A stretch of 64,000 bases of DNA from Methylocapsa sp. D3K7 (lineage in GTDB: Bacteria > Pseudomonadota > Alphaproteobacteria > Rhizobiales > Beijerinckiaceae): NCBI RefSeq assembly GCF_029855125.1, contig NZ_CP123229.1, positions 868,001 to 932,000 of the forward strand, read 5' to 3'. The position numbers and the translations under genes were made by a program. This document shows, piece by piece, positions 18,107 through 28,241 of the stretch; within the stretch, counting starts at the first letter, position 1; every line of letters begins with the position of its first letter. The notes below the pieces were generated by a model. The model saw only the letters and a program-made list of their open reading frames with translations, did not search any database and was not told where the DNA came from.

Positions 18107-18319
18107 CCTCAGCTTCGGTGATTGATGGTTAAGGTCTAGCACATTGTTTTCCGGCGGATCCTCTTACTGCTGGCGTGCGCCGGCATCCGCGAATGCAAGT
18201 TCAACTCGGCCCAAATCGAAGCGAAGTCACACATGCAGATTCGCTCTCGCCGCAGCGCCCACAGCATGATCCAGAGTGATACTTGATATCTGGGCACGCT
18301 CGTATCAGCCGTTACCTCA

Positions 18320-19390
18320 ATGGGTGGCTTCATGGAAAACGAGTTGCAGGTGCGCGACCGCTTGATCATCAGTCAATTTATCGAGGCCTTGCCGGAGGCG
18401 GTAATCGTCATCGACGCAGCCGACAGGGTGGTTGCGGTGAATGCGCCAGCGCGCGTGTTGTTTCCCGTCTTGCGGCCAGACGATCTGCTGGCGCGCAGCC
18501 TGCGGGCGCCGGATGTCCTTGACGCGGTCAAGCGGGTGCGGGCCACTGGCGCTCCAGAACGGGTGACGTGGCTCGAACGCGTGCCCGTGGAAAGATTTTT
18601 TGAATTGCATGCCGCATCAATGGAAGGGCAGCACTTCGAACCCACGATGATATTGACATTGCGCGATTTGAGTGAGGTGCGCCGGGTCGAACGCATGCGG
18701 GTCGACTTTGTCGCAAATGCAAGCCACGAGCTGCGGACGCCTCTCGCGTCGTTGCTCGGATTTATCGAGACGCTCCAGGGGTCGGCGCGGGAGGATGCGA
18801 AAGCGCGGGCGAAATTTCTTTCGATCATGCGCGAACAGGCGCAACGGATGGCGCGGCTTGTCAATGATCTTTTATCATTGTCGCGGATCGAGCAGAACTT
18901 GCATTTACGGCCGCAGGCGGCAGTCGACATCGTTGCGATCCTTCGCCATATCGCCGACACGCTAGCGCCAATGGCAAGCGACAACGATGTTTCCCTCAAA
19001 CTCGATGTTCCGGGCAACGCCATCGTCACAGGCGACCGTGACGAACTTCTGCGGGTGGCCGAAAATCTCGTCGAAAACGCTATCAAATATGGCGCCTCCG
19101 ATTCTCGAAGTAGCAGCCGGAAAGTCGAGATAAGCCTCGCGGCCAAGCAGCGCCAGTGTGTTTTGACCGTTCGCGACCACGGCCCAGGAATTGCGCCCGA
19201 ACATTTGCCGCGGTTGACGGAACGTTTCTACCGGGTGGATCCTGGCCAGTCCCGGGCTAAAGGCGGAACCGGTCTTGGTCTCGCGATTGTCAAGCATATC
19301 GTGGCGCGCCATCGCGGCCGCCTCGGTATTGAATCGAAACTTGGCGAGGGAACCACATTTAGTGTCAGTCTCCCTCTCTACGGAGACTAG
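18320..19390 (+). CDS. phoR: Phosphate regulon sensor histidine kinase PhoR, without membrane segment
   Basis: PhoR autophosphorylates and controls PhoB under phosphate limitation. The 356 residues hold a PAS-like region (about 15-115), HisKA with NASHELRTPL (His136), N-box NLVENAIKYG, G1 DHGPGIAPEHL and G2 GTGLGLAIVKH. The N-terminus is hydrophilic. An in-frame stop at 18284 rules out an upstream membrane helix in this frame, so the protein looks cytosolic, unlike typical PhoR. An alternative ATG at 18332 follows GGGTGG. It leads the pst operon, ending 166 bases before pstS proper, with a Pho box between. Confidence 0.9.
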   Translation: MGGFMENELQVRDRLIISQFIEALPEAVIVIDAADRVVAVNAPARVLFPVLRPDDLLARSLRAPDVLDAVKRVRATGAPERVTWLERVPVERFFELHAASMEGQHFEPTMILTLRDLSEVRRVERMRVDFVANASHELRTPLASLLGFIETLQGSAREDAKARAKFLSIMREQAQRMARLVNDLLSLSRIEQNLHLRPQAAVDIVAILRHIADTLAPMASDNDVSLKLDVPGNAIVTGDRDELLRVAENLVENAIKYGASDSRSSSRKVEISLAAKQRQCVLTVRDHGPGIAPEHLPRLTERFYRVDPGQSRAKGGTGLGLAIVKHIVARHRGRLGIESKLGEGTTFSVSLPLYGD

Positions 19391-19403
19391 GCTCGCTCCG
19401 GCT

Positions 19404-19432
19404 GTGTCATCAAGATGTCATGTAGCTTTCAT
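19404..19432 (+). promoter_or_regulatory. Pho box upstream of pstS
   Basis: Three heptamers at exact 11-base spacing, GTGTCAT (19404), ATGTCAT (19415) and CTTTCAT (19426), match the PhoB half-site CTGTCAT. They lie just after phoR and about 160 bases before the pstS start. This predicts PhoB-dependent transcription of pstSCAB-phoU-phoB separate from phoR. Confidence 0.8.
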
Positions 19433-19589
19433 ATTGCCCTTATGCAGGCCCCCTAGTTTGCGTTCGCAGACCGGCGGCGAGCTAGCCTCTGGCTCGCGAA
19501 AAGAAGATTAAGCATCGATCAACGATGGACCGAGCTTTCGAGTCCGTCGGACGGTCATGAGAGCACGCTGTCCACTGAAAGGCAAAAAA

Positions 19590-20636
19590 ATGACTTTTAC
19601 GTTCCTGCGAACGTCCTTCGCCGCCGCCGCGATAAGCCTCGTCACCGGCTACGCTGCCGGTGCTGTGGATATTTCCGGCGCTGGCGCGACATTTCCCTAC
19701 CCGATCTACGCGAAATGGGCTGATGCCTATAAAAAAGAAACCGGAAACGGCCTCAACTATCAGTCGATCGGTTCGGGAGGCGGCATAAAACAGATCAAGG
19801 CCAAGACGGTCATCTTCGGCGCGACCGACATGCCGCTTGAAGCCGCCGACCTTGCCACTTCGGGCCTCGTCCAGTTTCCGACCGTGATTGGGGGTGATGT
19901 GCCGGTTGTCAATCTCGACGGGATCAAGCCAGGTGAGCTTGTGCTCGACGGCCCGACACTGGCTAAGATTTTCCTTGGCGAGCTTACCAGTTGGGACGAT
20001 CCGGCTATCAAAAAATTGAATCCGAAAGCGAAATTGCCATCCCAGGCCATCGTCGTTGTCCACCGTTCTGACGGCTCCGGCACGACCTTCATCTGGACCA
20101 ATTATCTCTCGAAAGTGAGCGACGATTGGAAATCGAAGGTTGGCTCGAGCACGGCCGTCGAATGGCCCGTTGGAATCGGTGCCAAAGGAAATGAAGGCGT
20201 CGCCAACAATGTCACGCAAACCAAGGGTTCGATTGGCTATCTTGAATATGCCTATGTCAAGCAGAACAAGTTGACCTACACCGATGTCATCAACAAAAGT
20301 GGCAAGGCAGTGGCCCCGAATGCCGACAGTTTTCAAGCGGCCGCCGCCAGTGCCGATTGGGCCAATGCACCCGGTTTTTATCAGATCCTGACGGATGAGC
20401 CCGGCGCCAAGTCCTGGCCGATTTCTGGTGCGACGTTCATCCTCATCCATAAGACGCCTGATGACCCGGCGACCGCCGCCGAAGCCTTGAAATTTTTCAG
20501 CTGGGCTTACAGTAAGGGCGGCAAAATGGCCGAAGAACTCGATTATGTGCCGTTGCCGCAAACACTCGTCGCCCTAATCAAAAAGAGTTGGGCCGCCGAA
20601 ATCAAGGGCGCCGATGGCAAGCCGCTCGTGAACTGA
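19590..20636 (+). CDS. pstS: Phosphate ABC transporter substrate-binding protein PstS
   Basis: PstS captures inorganic phosphate in the periplasm for PstCAB. From the ATG at 19590 (after GAAAGGC) a signal peptide of about 24 residues ends at AAGAVD. The mature protein begins [16 protein letters not shown], with the phosphate-binding loops GAGATFP, SIGSGGG, GATDMPL and HRSDGSGTT. At about 348 residues it has family length. A longer frame from 19557 would spoil the signal peptide. It is the first gene behind the Pho box. Confidence 0.97.
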   Translation: MTFTFLRTSFAAAAISLVTGYAAGAVDISGAGATFPYPIYAKWADAYKKETGNGLNYQSIGSGGGIKQIKAKTVIFGATDMPLEAADLATSGLVQFPTVIGGDVPVVNLDGIKPGELVLDGPTLAKIFLGELTSWDDPAIKKLNPKAKLPSQAIVVVHRSDGSGTTFIWTNYLSKVSDDWKSKVGSSTAVEWPVGIGAKGNEGVANNVTQTKGSIGYLEYAYVKQNKLTYTDVINKSGKAVAPNADSFQAAAASADWANAPGFYQILTDEPGAKSWPISGATFILIHKTPDDPATAAEALKFFSWAYSKGGKMAEELDYVPLPQTLVALIKKSWAAEIKGADGKPLVN

Positions 20637-20801
20637 ACTTGCGCACGGAGTTAAAACTTTGTGCCACTCTCGTTTCCGGCCGTTCGCACTGTCGTGCGGC
20701 TGGAAACGAATTGTGCTGAACCTGACTCTTTCCGATGGCGCATGCGCCTCAGGTTGGTGCTTCTATCGACGCTATCAATCAACGCTTCGGGGAAATGCTC
20801 T

Positions 20802-21797
20802 GTGTCCGACAATTTGGTGATTGACAATGCAGGGCTCCAAGCAGCGGAGGGCCGCTTGGGCAAAGCTCTCGCTGGTTTCAAGCTTCGCGACAATACGTTT
20901 CATCTGCTCACCTTGGCGGCGGCCTGGACGGTTTTGATTCTTCTCGGTGGTGTCATCGCCTCGTTGGTTATCGGTTCGATGCCGGCCATCAAGGCATTCG
21001 GCTTGAACTTTCTGACGACGGAGTCCTGGAATCCTGTCACCGAGAAATTCGGTGCGATGGCGCCGGTCTATGGCACGATCGTCACGTCGCTCATTGCGAT
21101 GGCGATCGCAGTACCATCCGCGCTCGGTATCGCGATCTTCCTCACTGAGCTTTGCCCCTTTGCCTTGCGCAAGCCAATCGGTATCGCGATCGAGCTTCTG
21201 GCCGGAATTCCATCCATCATTTATGGAATCTGGGGGCTTTTTGTTCTCGCGCCTTTCCTGCAAGAACACGTCCAGCCTGCTCTCATCGCGGCTTTCGCCG
21301 ATGTGCCTGTTCTCTCGAAGCTATTTGCGGGGCCACCCTATGGAATCGGTGTGCTGACCGCAGGTATCATTCTGGCAGTCATGGTCCTCCCCATCGTCAC
21401 GTCGATTTCCCGTGATGTCTTTGAAACCGTTCCCGCGGTCCTTAAGGAAGCCGCCTACGCCGTGGGCTGCACGACGTGGGAAGTCGTTCGCTCCGTCGTC
21501 ATCCCTTACACGCGGGTTGGCCTGATCGGCGGCATCATGCTGGGCCTGGGACGGGCCTTGGGTGAGACCATGGCAGTGACTTTTGTGATCGGCAACGCGC
21601 ATAGAATAGCGCCTTCGCTGCTGGCGCCAGGCACGACGATCTCGGCAACGATCGCCAATGAATTCACCGAAGCGGTTGGCGATCTTTATACCTCCTCACT
21701 CATCTTGCTCGGCCTCATCCTCTTCGTCATCACCTTCATCATCCTTGCGATCTCGCGATATATGTTGATGCGGCTGCACCAGCAGGAAGGACGCTAG
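20802..21797 (+). CDS. pstC: Phosphate ABC transporter permease PstC
   Basis: An inner-membrane permease pairing with PstA. I start it at the GTG at 20802 (MSDNLVIDNAG...), eight bases after GGGGA. This gives 331 residues, close to the family norm; the upstream in-frame part to 20661 is not protein-like. Six membrane helices are visible. The ABC-permease EAA-loop is EAAYAVGCTTWEVVRSVVIPY, followed by GLGRALGETMAVTFVIGN. pstA begins three bases after the stop. Confidence 0.95.
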   Translation: MSDNLVIDNAGLQAAEGRLGKALAGFKLRDNTFHLLTLAAAWTVLILLGGVIASLVIGSMPAIKAFGLNFLTTESWNPVTEKFGAMAPVYGTIVTSLIAMAIAVPSALGIAIFLTELCPFALRKPIGIAIELLAGIPSIIYGIWGLFVLAPFLQEHVQPALIAAFADVPVLSKLFAGPPYGIGVLTAGIILAVMVLPIVTSISRDVFETVPAVLKEAAYAVGCTTWEVVRSVVIPYTRVGLIGGIMLGLGRALGETMAVTFVIGNAHRIAPSLLAPGTTISATIANEFTEAVGDLYTSSLILLGLILFVITFIILAISRYMLMRLHQQEGR

Positions 21798-21800
21798 GAT

Positions 21801-22640
21801 ATGGCCATTTACGACTCGCGCCGCCGCCGGTCGAAGTTCTATTTGGGACTTTGCTTTCTGGCCGTGATCATCGGTCTCGGGTGGCTGGCGATCATCCTCG
21901 GCACGCTTATTTTCGAGGGTTTGCGGAATACCTCGCTAACTGTCTTTACCCAGATGACGCCGCCGCCCGGTTCCGCAGGCGGATTGTTGAACGCCATCAC
22001 CGGCAGTCTGATCATGACCACTTTGGGCGTTGCCATAGGCACCCCGCTCGGCATGCTGGCGGGGACGTATATGGCCGAATATGGCCGCTACGCGAAGCTC
22101 ACCTTTGTCGTGCGGTTTATCAATGACATTTTGCTCAGTGCGCCATCGATCGTGATCGGCTTGTTTATTTACGAAGTCATAGTCGTGAAAATGGGCCATT
22201 TCTCGGGGATCGCCGGAGCCGTGGCGCTTGCCGTGATTGTTGTTCCTGTTGTCGTGAGGACGACCGAGGACATGCTGCTTCTAGTGCCTGACACGCTAAG
22301 GGAAGCCGCCCGCGCGCTTGGCCTTCCGCGCTCCATTGTCATCGGCAAAGTTGGCTATCGCGCCGCACGCGCGGGCATTATCACAGGTGTGCTGCTAGCC
22401 ATCGCGCGCGTCAGTGGTGAGACGGCGCCCTTGCTCTTCACGGCGCTGAACAATCAGTTTTTCAGCACGAACTTGCTCGCCCCCATGTCGAGCCTGCCGG
22501 CCGTCATTTTCCAATTCGCCCTCAGCCCCTATAAGGAATGGCAGCAGCTTGCTTGGACCGGCGCCCTCCTCATAACCTTGACTGTGCTCGCGCTTTCTAT
22601 CACGGCGCGCGCGCTCCAATCGCAAAGGCCCTCGAAATGA
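21801..22640 (+). CDS. pstA: Phosphate ABC transporter permease PstA
   Basis: The second inner-membrane permease of the Pst system, 279 residues with six helices. The EAA-type coupling motif reads [23 protein letters not shown], and the following [21 protein letters not shown] is characteristic of PstA. It sits three bases behind pstC and 12 bases before pstB, so translation is tightly coupled across the operon. Confidence 0.96.
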   Translation: MAIYDSRRRRSKFYLGLCFLAVIIGLGWLAIILGTLIFEGLRNTSLTVFTQMTPPPGSAGGLLNAITGSLIMTTLGVAIGTPLGMLAGTYMAEYGRYAKLTFVVRFINDILLSAPSIVIGLFIYEVIVVKMGHFSGIAGAVALAVIVVPVVVRTTEDMLLLVPDTLREAARALGLPRSIVIGKVGYRAARAGIITGVLLAIARVSGETAPLLFTALNNQFFSTNLLAPMSSLPAVIFQFALSPYKEWQQLAWTGALLITLTVLALSITARALQSQRPSK

Positions 22641-22652
22641 CCGGCATCTATC

Positions 22653-23495
22653 ATGAATGATGTCTCGAACATCCCATCATCGCCCCCAGAGGTGGAGGCG
22701 GAAGCCCCCGCGAAGGTGCCCGTCGTAAAGATCACAGATTTGGATCAGAAGGTCACGATTCGCAATCTCAAATTTTACTACGGCGACACGCTAGCCTTGA
22801 AGAGCATCAGCCTGCCCCTCTGTACAAACAAGGTAACGGCTTTCATCGGCCCTTCCGGCTGCGGAAAATCGACCCTGCTGCGGGTGTTGAACCGCATGTA
22901 TGATCTCTATCCAAAGCAAAGAGCCGAAGGAGAAGTGCTGCTCGATGGCGTCAACATTCTGCGGTCAGAGCAGGATCTCAATCTTTTGCGCGCGCGGGTT
23001 GGCATGGTGTTTCAAAAGCCGACCCCCTTCCCTATGTCGATTCAGGACAATATCGCTTTCGGCATCAAACTCTATGAGAAGCTTCCGAGAAGCGAAATTG
23101 ACGGCCGGGTCGAGGCTGCTTTGAAGCGTGCCGCTCTTTGGGACGAGGTCAAGGACAAATTGGGCGCTTCTGGCCTTTCGCTTTCTGGCGGCCAGCAGCA
23201 GCGCCTTTGCATTGCGCGCACCGTGGCGCTCCAGCCGGAAGTTATTTTGCTGGATGAGCCATGCTCGGCGCTCGATCCAATCTCGACCGCAAAAATCGAG
23301 GAGACAATTGACGAATTAAAACAAAATTATACGATTGCGATCGTCACTCACAATATGCAGCAGGCGGCGCGGGTCTCCGAGCATACGGCGTTCATGTATC
23401 TCGGCGAACTTATCGAGTTTGGCCTTACCGCCCAGATTTTTACCTCGCCGGAAAAGAAGCAGACGCAAAATTACATCACCGGCCGTTTCGGCTGA
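22653..23495 (+). CDS. pstB: Phosphate ABC transporter ATP-binding protein PstB
   Basis: The cytosolic ATPase driving phosphate import. Its 280 residues include Walker [10 protein letters not shown], the Q-loop [13 protein letters not shown] typical of PstB, signature [16 protein letters not shown], and Walker [17 protein letters not shown] hydrophilic, acidic N-terminal extension of about 30 residues precedes the NBD. Order in the operon is pstC-pstA-pstB-phoU. Confidence 0.97.
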   Translation: MNDVSNIPSSPPEVEAEAPAKVPVVKITDLDQKVTIRNLKFYYGDTLALKSISLPLCTNKVTAFIGPSGCGKSTLLRVLNRMYDLYPKQRAEGEVLLDGVNILRSEQDLNLLRARVGMVFQKPTPFPMSIQDNIAFGIKLYEKLPRSEIDGRVEAALKRAALWDEVKDKLGASGLSLSGGQQQRLCIARTVALQPEVILLDEPCSALDPISTAKIEETIDELKQNYTIAIVTHNMQQAARVSEHTAFMYLGELIEFGLTAQIFTSPEKKQTQNYITGRFG

Positions 23496-23522
23496 TTGCG
23501 GCCGGCAAAAGGGAATTGGTCC

Positions 23523-24236
23523 ATGTCCGATCATATCGTCAAAGCCTATGACAAGGAGCTCGAGATTCTCGGGCGTAAAATCGCGGAAATGGGTGGCATT
23601 GCCGAAAAAATGTTATCGGATGCTATGGACGCCTTGGTCGATTTCGATACGAGGCTCGCGCAGACGACCGTCGATAGCGATCCGCGCCTTGATCTGTTGC
23701 AACGCGACATCGAAGAACAAGCAATCCTAACCATCGCGCGCCGCCAGCCGATGGCCGTAGATCTGCGCGAAATCATCGCTACGATCCGCATTTCCGGCGA
23801 TCTCGAACGCATCGGCGACCTTGCCAAGAATATCGCCAAACGGGCAATCAAGATTGCCGGAGAAATGCAAATACCGCGCGCCACCATCGGCCTGCGGTCC
23901 ATGCATGAGGCGGCGGCGATACTGTTGAAGGATGTGCTTGACGCCTATGCCCAACGCGATGCCGAGAGAGCGCGGGCCGTCTGGCTCGACGACGCTGATC
24001 TCGACTCGCTCGAGGACTCAGTTTTCCGCGATCTCCTGACCTTCATGATGGAAGACCCTCGTAATATTTCGTTTTGCACGCATCTTCTGTTCATCTCAAA
24101 AAATATCGAGAGAATCGGCGATCACTCGACCAACATAGCCGAGACGGTGGTTTATCTCGTGACCGGGGAAACCCTGCCGATGGACCGGCCGAAGGGCCGC
24201 ACTACCCTATCCCCAACGCCGACAACGGTGGGCTAA
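23523..24236 (+). CDS. phoU: Phosphate signalling complex protein PhoU
   Basis: PhoU couples Pst transport to PhoR and represses the Pho regulon when phosphate is plentiful. 237 residues from the ATG at 23523 (MSDHIVKAYDKEL), behind AAAAGGGAA. Two PhoU helical repeats carry the metal-cluster type motifs RISGDLERIGDLAKNIAKR and ISKNIERIGDHSTNIAET. It follows pstB by 27 bases and precedes phoB by three. Confidence 0.97.
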   Translation: MSDHIVKAYDKELEILGRKIAEMGGIAEKMLSDAMDALVDFDTRLAQTTVDSDPRLDLLQRDIEEQAILTIARRQPMAVDLREIIATIRISGDLERIGDLAKNIAKRAIKIAGEMQIPRATIGLRSMHEAAAILLKDVLDAYAQRDAERARAVWLDDADLDSLEDSVFRDLLTFMMEDPRNISFCTHLLFISKNIERIGDHSTNIAETVVYLVTGETLPMDRPKGRTTLSPTPTTVG

Positions 24237-24239
24237 AAT

Positions 24240-25007
24240 ATGGCAAGGGAACAACAGGATATGAATGAAAACCGATCCGCGCTTACACGCGCGGTCGCAG
24301 CGTCTCCTGCAGCTCGCATTCTCGTGGTCGAGGACGAAGCCGCCTTGAGCATGCTCCTGTCTTATAATCTCGAGGCCGAAGGCTTTACCGTGGACAGGGT
24401 CGAACGAGGCGACGAAGCAGAAATTCGGCTAAGCGAAACCATTCCGGATCTCGTCATTCTCGATTGGATGCTGCCAGGTGTTTCCGGGCTTGAAATCTGC
24501 CGGCGGCTGCGGGCGCGTGAAACGACGAGAAGCCTGCCTGTGATTATACTGACTGCGCGCGGCGAAGAAAGCGAGCGCGTGCGCGGCCTTGCGATCGGCG
24601 CCGATGATTACGTAGTCAAGCCATTCTCGGTTCCCGAACTTATGGCACGCGTTCACGCCTTGCTGCGGCGGGCGCGGCCTGACCGGGCGAGCGGCGTCCT
24701 GGTGTTTGGCGATCTTGCACTCGACCGGCAAAATTGGCGGGTTCGCCGTGGCGGCCGTGATATCCACATGGGACCGACCGAGTTTCGCCTGCTCGAACAT
24801 TTGATGGTGAAGCCGGGCCGGGTATTTTCCCGTGGCCAGTTGCTCGACAGCGTTTGGGGGCTCTCTGCGGAGATTGATGAGCGCACAGTTGACGTTCATA
24901 TCGGCCGGCTGCGCAAGGCGTTGTCGAACGCCAGCGAGCAAGATCCGATCCGCACAGTGCGTGGAGCGGGTTACGCGTTCGACGAAACATTTGGTAGAAT
25001 CGTTTGA
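24240..25007 (+). CDS. phoB: Phosphate regulon response regulator PhoB
   Basis: An OmpR-class transcription activator for Pho boxes. The receiver (about 25-140) has the acidic pair in VVEDE, phosphoacceptor Asp75 in LVILDWMLPG, and Lys in DDYVVKPFS. The winged helix (about 155-250) has GPTEFRLLEHLM and RTVDVHIGRLRKAL. Two starts are possible: the ATG at 24240, used here, or 24261, whose upstream AGGA is too close. It closes the phosphate operon and is followed by a strong terminator. Confidence 0.96.
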   Translation: MAREQQDMNENRSALTRAVAASPAARILVVEDEAALSMLLSYNLEAEGFTVDRVERGDEAEIRLSETIPDLVILDWMLPGVSGLEICRRLRARETTRSLPVIILTARGEESERVRGLAIGADDYVVKPFSVPELMARVHALLRRARPDRASGVLVFGDLALDRQNWRVRRGGRDIHMGPTEFRLLEHLMVKPGRVFSRGQLLDSVWGLSAEIDERTVDVHIGRLRKALSNASEQDPIRTVRGAGYAFDETFGRIV

Positions 25008-25056
25008 AACACATTCCATGATCGCTTCGACTTGGAGATCACGATCAATGGGATTC

Positions 25057-25090
25057 AATGAGGCGCCGCGCGGGTATGCGGCGCCTCATT
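25057..25090. terminator. Bidirectional terminator between phoB and pntB
   Basis: A perfect 13-bp stem, AATGAGGCGCCGC (25057-25069) and GCGGCGCCTCATT (25078-25090), with an 8-base loop. The plus strand continues TTCTC, so the run TTTTC ends phoB transcripts. It begins four bases beyond the pntB stop and can also end the convergent pnt operon. Confidence 0.85.
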
Positions 25091-25093
25091 TTC

Positions 25094-26503
25094 TCAACTC
25101 ATCGCTTTCACGATGCCATCAACCATTTTCTTGGCATCTCCAAAAAGCATCGTCGTATTGTTTCTAAAAAACAATTCGTTTTCGACGCCGGCATAGCCGG
25201 AACCAAGGCCGCGTTTGACAAACAGCACATCCTTGGCGTCCTCAACGTCGAGGATCGGCATGCCATAGATCGGCGATGACGAATCTGTTTTCGCAGCGGG
25301 ATTCGTGACGTCATTGGCGCCGATCACGAAAGCGACGTCAGCCCCCGAAAACTCCGGATTGATCTCTTCGAGCTCGAAGACCTCGTCATAAGGCACATTG
25401 GCCTCCGCGAGCAGAACATTCATATGACCCGGCATACGTCCAGCGACCGGATGGATCGCATATTTGACGTCGACACCTTTGCTTTTGAGAATGTCGCCCA
25501 TTTCCCGCAAAGCATGCTGCGCCTGCGCAACCGCCATCCCGTAACCCGGCACGACGATGACTTTCTTCGCAGCGAGCAAGATTTTTGCAGCGTCTTCAGC
25601 CGAGCCCTCCTTGACCGGCGGTCTCTCCTCTACCTCGCCAGAACTCGGCGGCGCGGCGGTGTCGCCGCCAAAGCCGCCTAGGATCACCGAGATGAAGGAG
25701 CGATTCATTCCCTTGCACATAACGTAGGAAAGAATCGCGCCAGATGAGCCGACAAGTGCGCCGGTAATAATCAATGCCAAATTGGAGAGAGTGAACCCAA
25801 CTGCTGCCGCTGCCCACCCCGAATAGGAATTGAGCATCGAAATGACGACCGGCATGTCGGCGCCGCCAATCGGTATGATGAGGAGAACACCAAGCGCGAA
25901 GGACACGAGGACGATCAGCCAGAATACCAGATGCGCTTCGGTCGGGAGGAACGCGAAGATGAAGACAGCGAGCAAAAGCCCAAGCCCGATATTGATCACA
26001 TGCCGGTTGGGGAGGAGGATAGGATTGCCGCTCATCCGCCCGTCGAGCTTCAAAAATGCGATCACCGAGCCGGTAAATGTGATCGCGCCGATTGCCGCGC
26101 CGAGCGACATTTCAAATAGTGTCGTGCCATGGATCGAACCGGAAATGCCGAGACCGAAACCCTGCGGCGCGTAGAGCGCGCTCGCTGCAACCAGCACCGC
26201 GGCAAGCCCGATCAAGGCATGGAACAAGGCAACGAGCTGGGGCATCGCCGTCATCTGGATGGTGCGGGCGCGCCATACACCAATACTGCCGCCGATTCCG
26301 ATTGCGACTAGAACCAAGAAGAACGACGAGAACCCCGATGGCAGTTGATAGAGGAGCGTCGTCGCCGCCGCGATCGCCATGCCGATCACGCCGAAGCGGT
26401 TTCCTTGCCGGGCGGTTTCGGGCGACGACAGTCCGCGCAGGGCAAGAATGAAAAGAACCCCAGAGCTAAGATATAAAAGAGCCGCGATATTCCCATTCAA
26501 CAT
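25094..26503 (-). CDS. pntB: NAD(P) transhydrogenase subunit beta PntB
   Basis: Membrane subunit of the proton-pumping transhydrogenase that makes NADPH from NADH. The 469 residues have about nine membrane helices, then the soluble NADP-binding domain III (about 290-469) with VPGYGMAVAQAQHALREM, HPVAGRMPGHMNVLLAEANVPYDEV and the terminal FVKRGLGSGYAGVENELF. It lies four bases after pntAB. Together the three pnt genes form a split-subunit transhydrogenase of alphaproteobacterial type. Confidence 0.97.
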   Translation of the reverse strand: MLNGNIAALLYLSSGVLFILALRGLSSPETARQGNRFGVIGMAIAAATTLLYQLPSGFSSFFLVLVAIGIGGSIGVWRARTIQMTAMPQLVALFHALIGLAAVLVAASALYAPQGFGLGISGSIHGTTLFEMSLGAAIGAITFTGSVIAFLKLDGRMSGNPILLPNRHVINIGLGLLLAVFIFAFLPTEAHLVFWLIVLVSFALGVLLIIPIGGADMPVVISMLNSYSGWAAAAVGFTLSNLALIITGALVGSSGAILSYVMCKGMNRSFISVILGGFGGDTAAPPSSGEVEERPPVKEGSAEDAAKILLAAKKVIVVPGYGMAVAQAQHALREMGDILKSKGVDVKYAIHPVAGRMPGHMNVLLAEANVPYDEVFELEEINPEFSGADVAFVIGANDVTNPAAKTDSSSPIYGMPILDVEDAKDVLFVKRGLGSGYAGVENELFFRNNTTMLFGDAKKMVDGIVKAMS

Positions 26504-26507
26504 CGTT

Positions 26508-26939
26508 TCAGCCCTTTTTCCGGAACATGGACAGCATCCGTTCAGTGACGAGGAAGCCGCCGAATATATTGACCGACGCCAGGGTCAGGGCAAGGAATCC
26601 AAATACCCGGGCGGTCCCTGACCCCTCGCTGACACTTGAATCGACACCGGCCGACAGAAGGGCGCCAACGACAATGACCGAAGAGATCGCATTGGTGACC
26701 GACATCAGCGGCGTGTGCAATGACGGTGTCACGGACCAGACGACGTAATAGCCAACAACCACGGCAAGCACAAAAATCGCCAGCCGGAAGATGAAAGGAT
26801 CAATGGCGCCGCCGCTGGCCGCCGAGGCACCCGCCGCGATCTGATCGGCGTAGGCCTGCGCCGTTTCGGCGGCGTGGCGCGCCGCCTGCGTCGCGGCCTG
26901 GATCTTGTCCAGCATCTGTGGATCGACTTCAGTTGCCAT
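26508..26939 (-). CDS. pntAB: NAD(P) transhydrogenase subunit alpha part 2 (PntAB)
   Basis: The short membrane part of the alpha subunit, here a separate 143-residue gene. A 45-residue Ala/Gln-rich helical N-terminus leads into three or four membrane helices ([56 protein letters not shown]). The [12 protein letters not shown] segment is conserved in the family. Flanked by pntAA and pntB on the same strand. Confidence 0.94.
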   Translation of the reverse strand: MATEVDPQMLDKIQAATQAARHAAETAQAYADQIAAGASAASGGAIDPFIFRLAIFVLAVVVGYYVVWSVTPSLHTPLMSVTNAISSVIVVGALLSAGVDSSVSEGSGTARVFGFLALTLASVNIFGGFLVTERMLSMFRKKG

Positions 26940-27003
26940 CTCATGCCCTCCTTGATTTTCTTTTCGATTGAGATCTTAGAACACCGGCATATAGATCTTG
27001 TGT

Positions 27004-28143
27004 TCAGCCGCCGCTTTGAAAGCTTGGATGCGTGAGGCCTCCGTCCTTAGTAAGCAAGGTAGCCTTCACGAGTTCATCGTCCCATTTGATCGCCAGCGCC
27101 TTGGCTTTCGGATCGACAAGCGTTTCGATGAAGGCTAGCAGATTTTTCGCGTAGAGCGCCGAAGCCGTCGCTGGTAAGCGCCCGGCGATATTCAATGGAC
27201 CAATGACTTTGACGCCATTTTTTGAAACGATGGTTTCGCCGGGTTTGGTCAATTCACAGTTTCCTCCCCGTTCGGCGGCAAGATCGACGATGACCGAACC
27301 GGGGCGCATCGTCTCCACCATCGCGGCCGTGATCAGTACCGGCGCCGGGCGGCCAGGAATAAGGGCCGTCGTGATCACGATATCCTGCGCGGCGATGTGC
27401 GAGGCGGTGAGCGCCGCTTGCTTTGCCTTATAGTCCGCGGACATTTCCTTGGCGTAGCCGGCAGCCGTCTCCGCTTGCTTGAATTCCTCGTCCTCGACCG
27501 CGATAAATTTTGCCCCAAGCGAGACGACTTGCTCCTTCGTCGCGGGACGGACGTCGGTCGCGGTCACGATGGCCGCCAGTTTGCGGGCGGTGGCGATCGC
27601 CTGCAATCCGGCAACGCCGACGCCCATGATAAAGATTGTCGCGGGTTTTATCATGCCCGCCGCCGTCATCATCATCGGAATGACCCGGCCATACTCGGCG
27701 GCGGCATCGATGACGGCGCGATAGCCGGCGATATTGGCCTGGCTCGAAAGCACATCCATCGTCTGCGCCCTGGTGATGCGCGGCATCAGTTCCATCGCGA
27801 AGGCGCAAACGCCCGCCGATGCTAAGGACTGCAAGGCATCAATATGGCCATATGGGTCCATGACGGCGATGACGGCGGCGCCTTGCTTGGCGCCGGCGAT
27901 ATCCGCCGCGCTCGGCCGCCGAACCCGCAAGACAATATCGGCGTCCTGCACGGCCGCGGCGGTGCTAGGAACGATCGCCGCCCCAGCCGCTACGTAGTCT
28001 TGATCCGAAATGCCGGATTTCAGTCCGGCGCCGGTTTGGACCCTCACCTCAGCGCCGAGCCCCACAAATTTTTTCACCGTCTCTGGTGTCGCGGCGACAC
28101 GGCCCTCGGCCGGGTCATTTTCGGCGGGAATGGCGATTAACAT
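27004..28143 (-). CDS. pntAA: NAD(P) transhydrogenase subunit alpha part 1 (PntAA)
   Basis: Cytosolic NAD(H)-binding domain I. The 379 residues resemble alanine dehydrogenase: MLIAIPAENDPAEGRVAATPETV at the N-terminus, the Rossmann segment ATIFIMGVGVAGLQAIATARKL and GSVIVDLAAERGGNCELT. A GGAG ten bases before the ATG at 28143 supports the start. The 64-base gap to pntAB is the largest in the operon but shows no terminator. Confidence 0.97.
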   Translation of the reverse strand: MLIAIPAENDPAEGRVAATPETVKKFVGLGAEVRVQTGAGLKSGISDQDYVAAGAAIVPSTAAAVQDADIVLRVRRPSAADIAGAKQGAAVIAVMDPYGHIDALQSLASAGVCAFAMELMPRITRAQTMDVLSSQANIAGYRAVIDAAAEYGRVIPMMMTAAGMIKPATIFIMGVGVAGLQAIATARKLAAIVTATDVRPATKEQVVSLGAKFIAVEDEEFKQAETAAGYAKEMSADYKAKQAALTASHIAAQDIVITTALIPGRPAPVLITAAMVETMRPGSVIVDLAAERGGNCELTKPGETIVSKNGVKVIGPLNIAGRLPATASALYAKNLLAFIETLVDPKAKALAIKWDDELVKATLLTKDGGLTHPSFQSGG

Positions 28144-28241
28144 GAATGGCTCCGGCTATCCTTGAGGCTTTGACCCAGCCCGATTTTTGTTACCCGGTCA
28201 AGCGGCGGCTGACTGCGAGCGCCGTCCTGGCCATGAACGGT

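Noticed and set aside
18136..18369. 77-codon minus-strand frame before phoR, considered as a gene remnant or transposase fragment
   Set aside because: No transposase motif, no start context, and it overlaps the phoR start.
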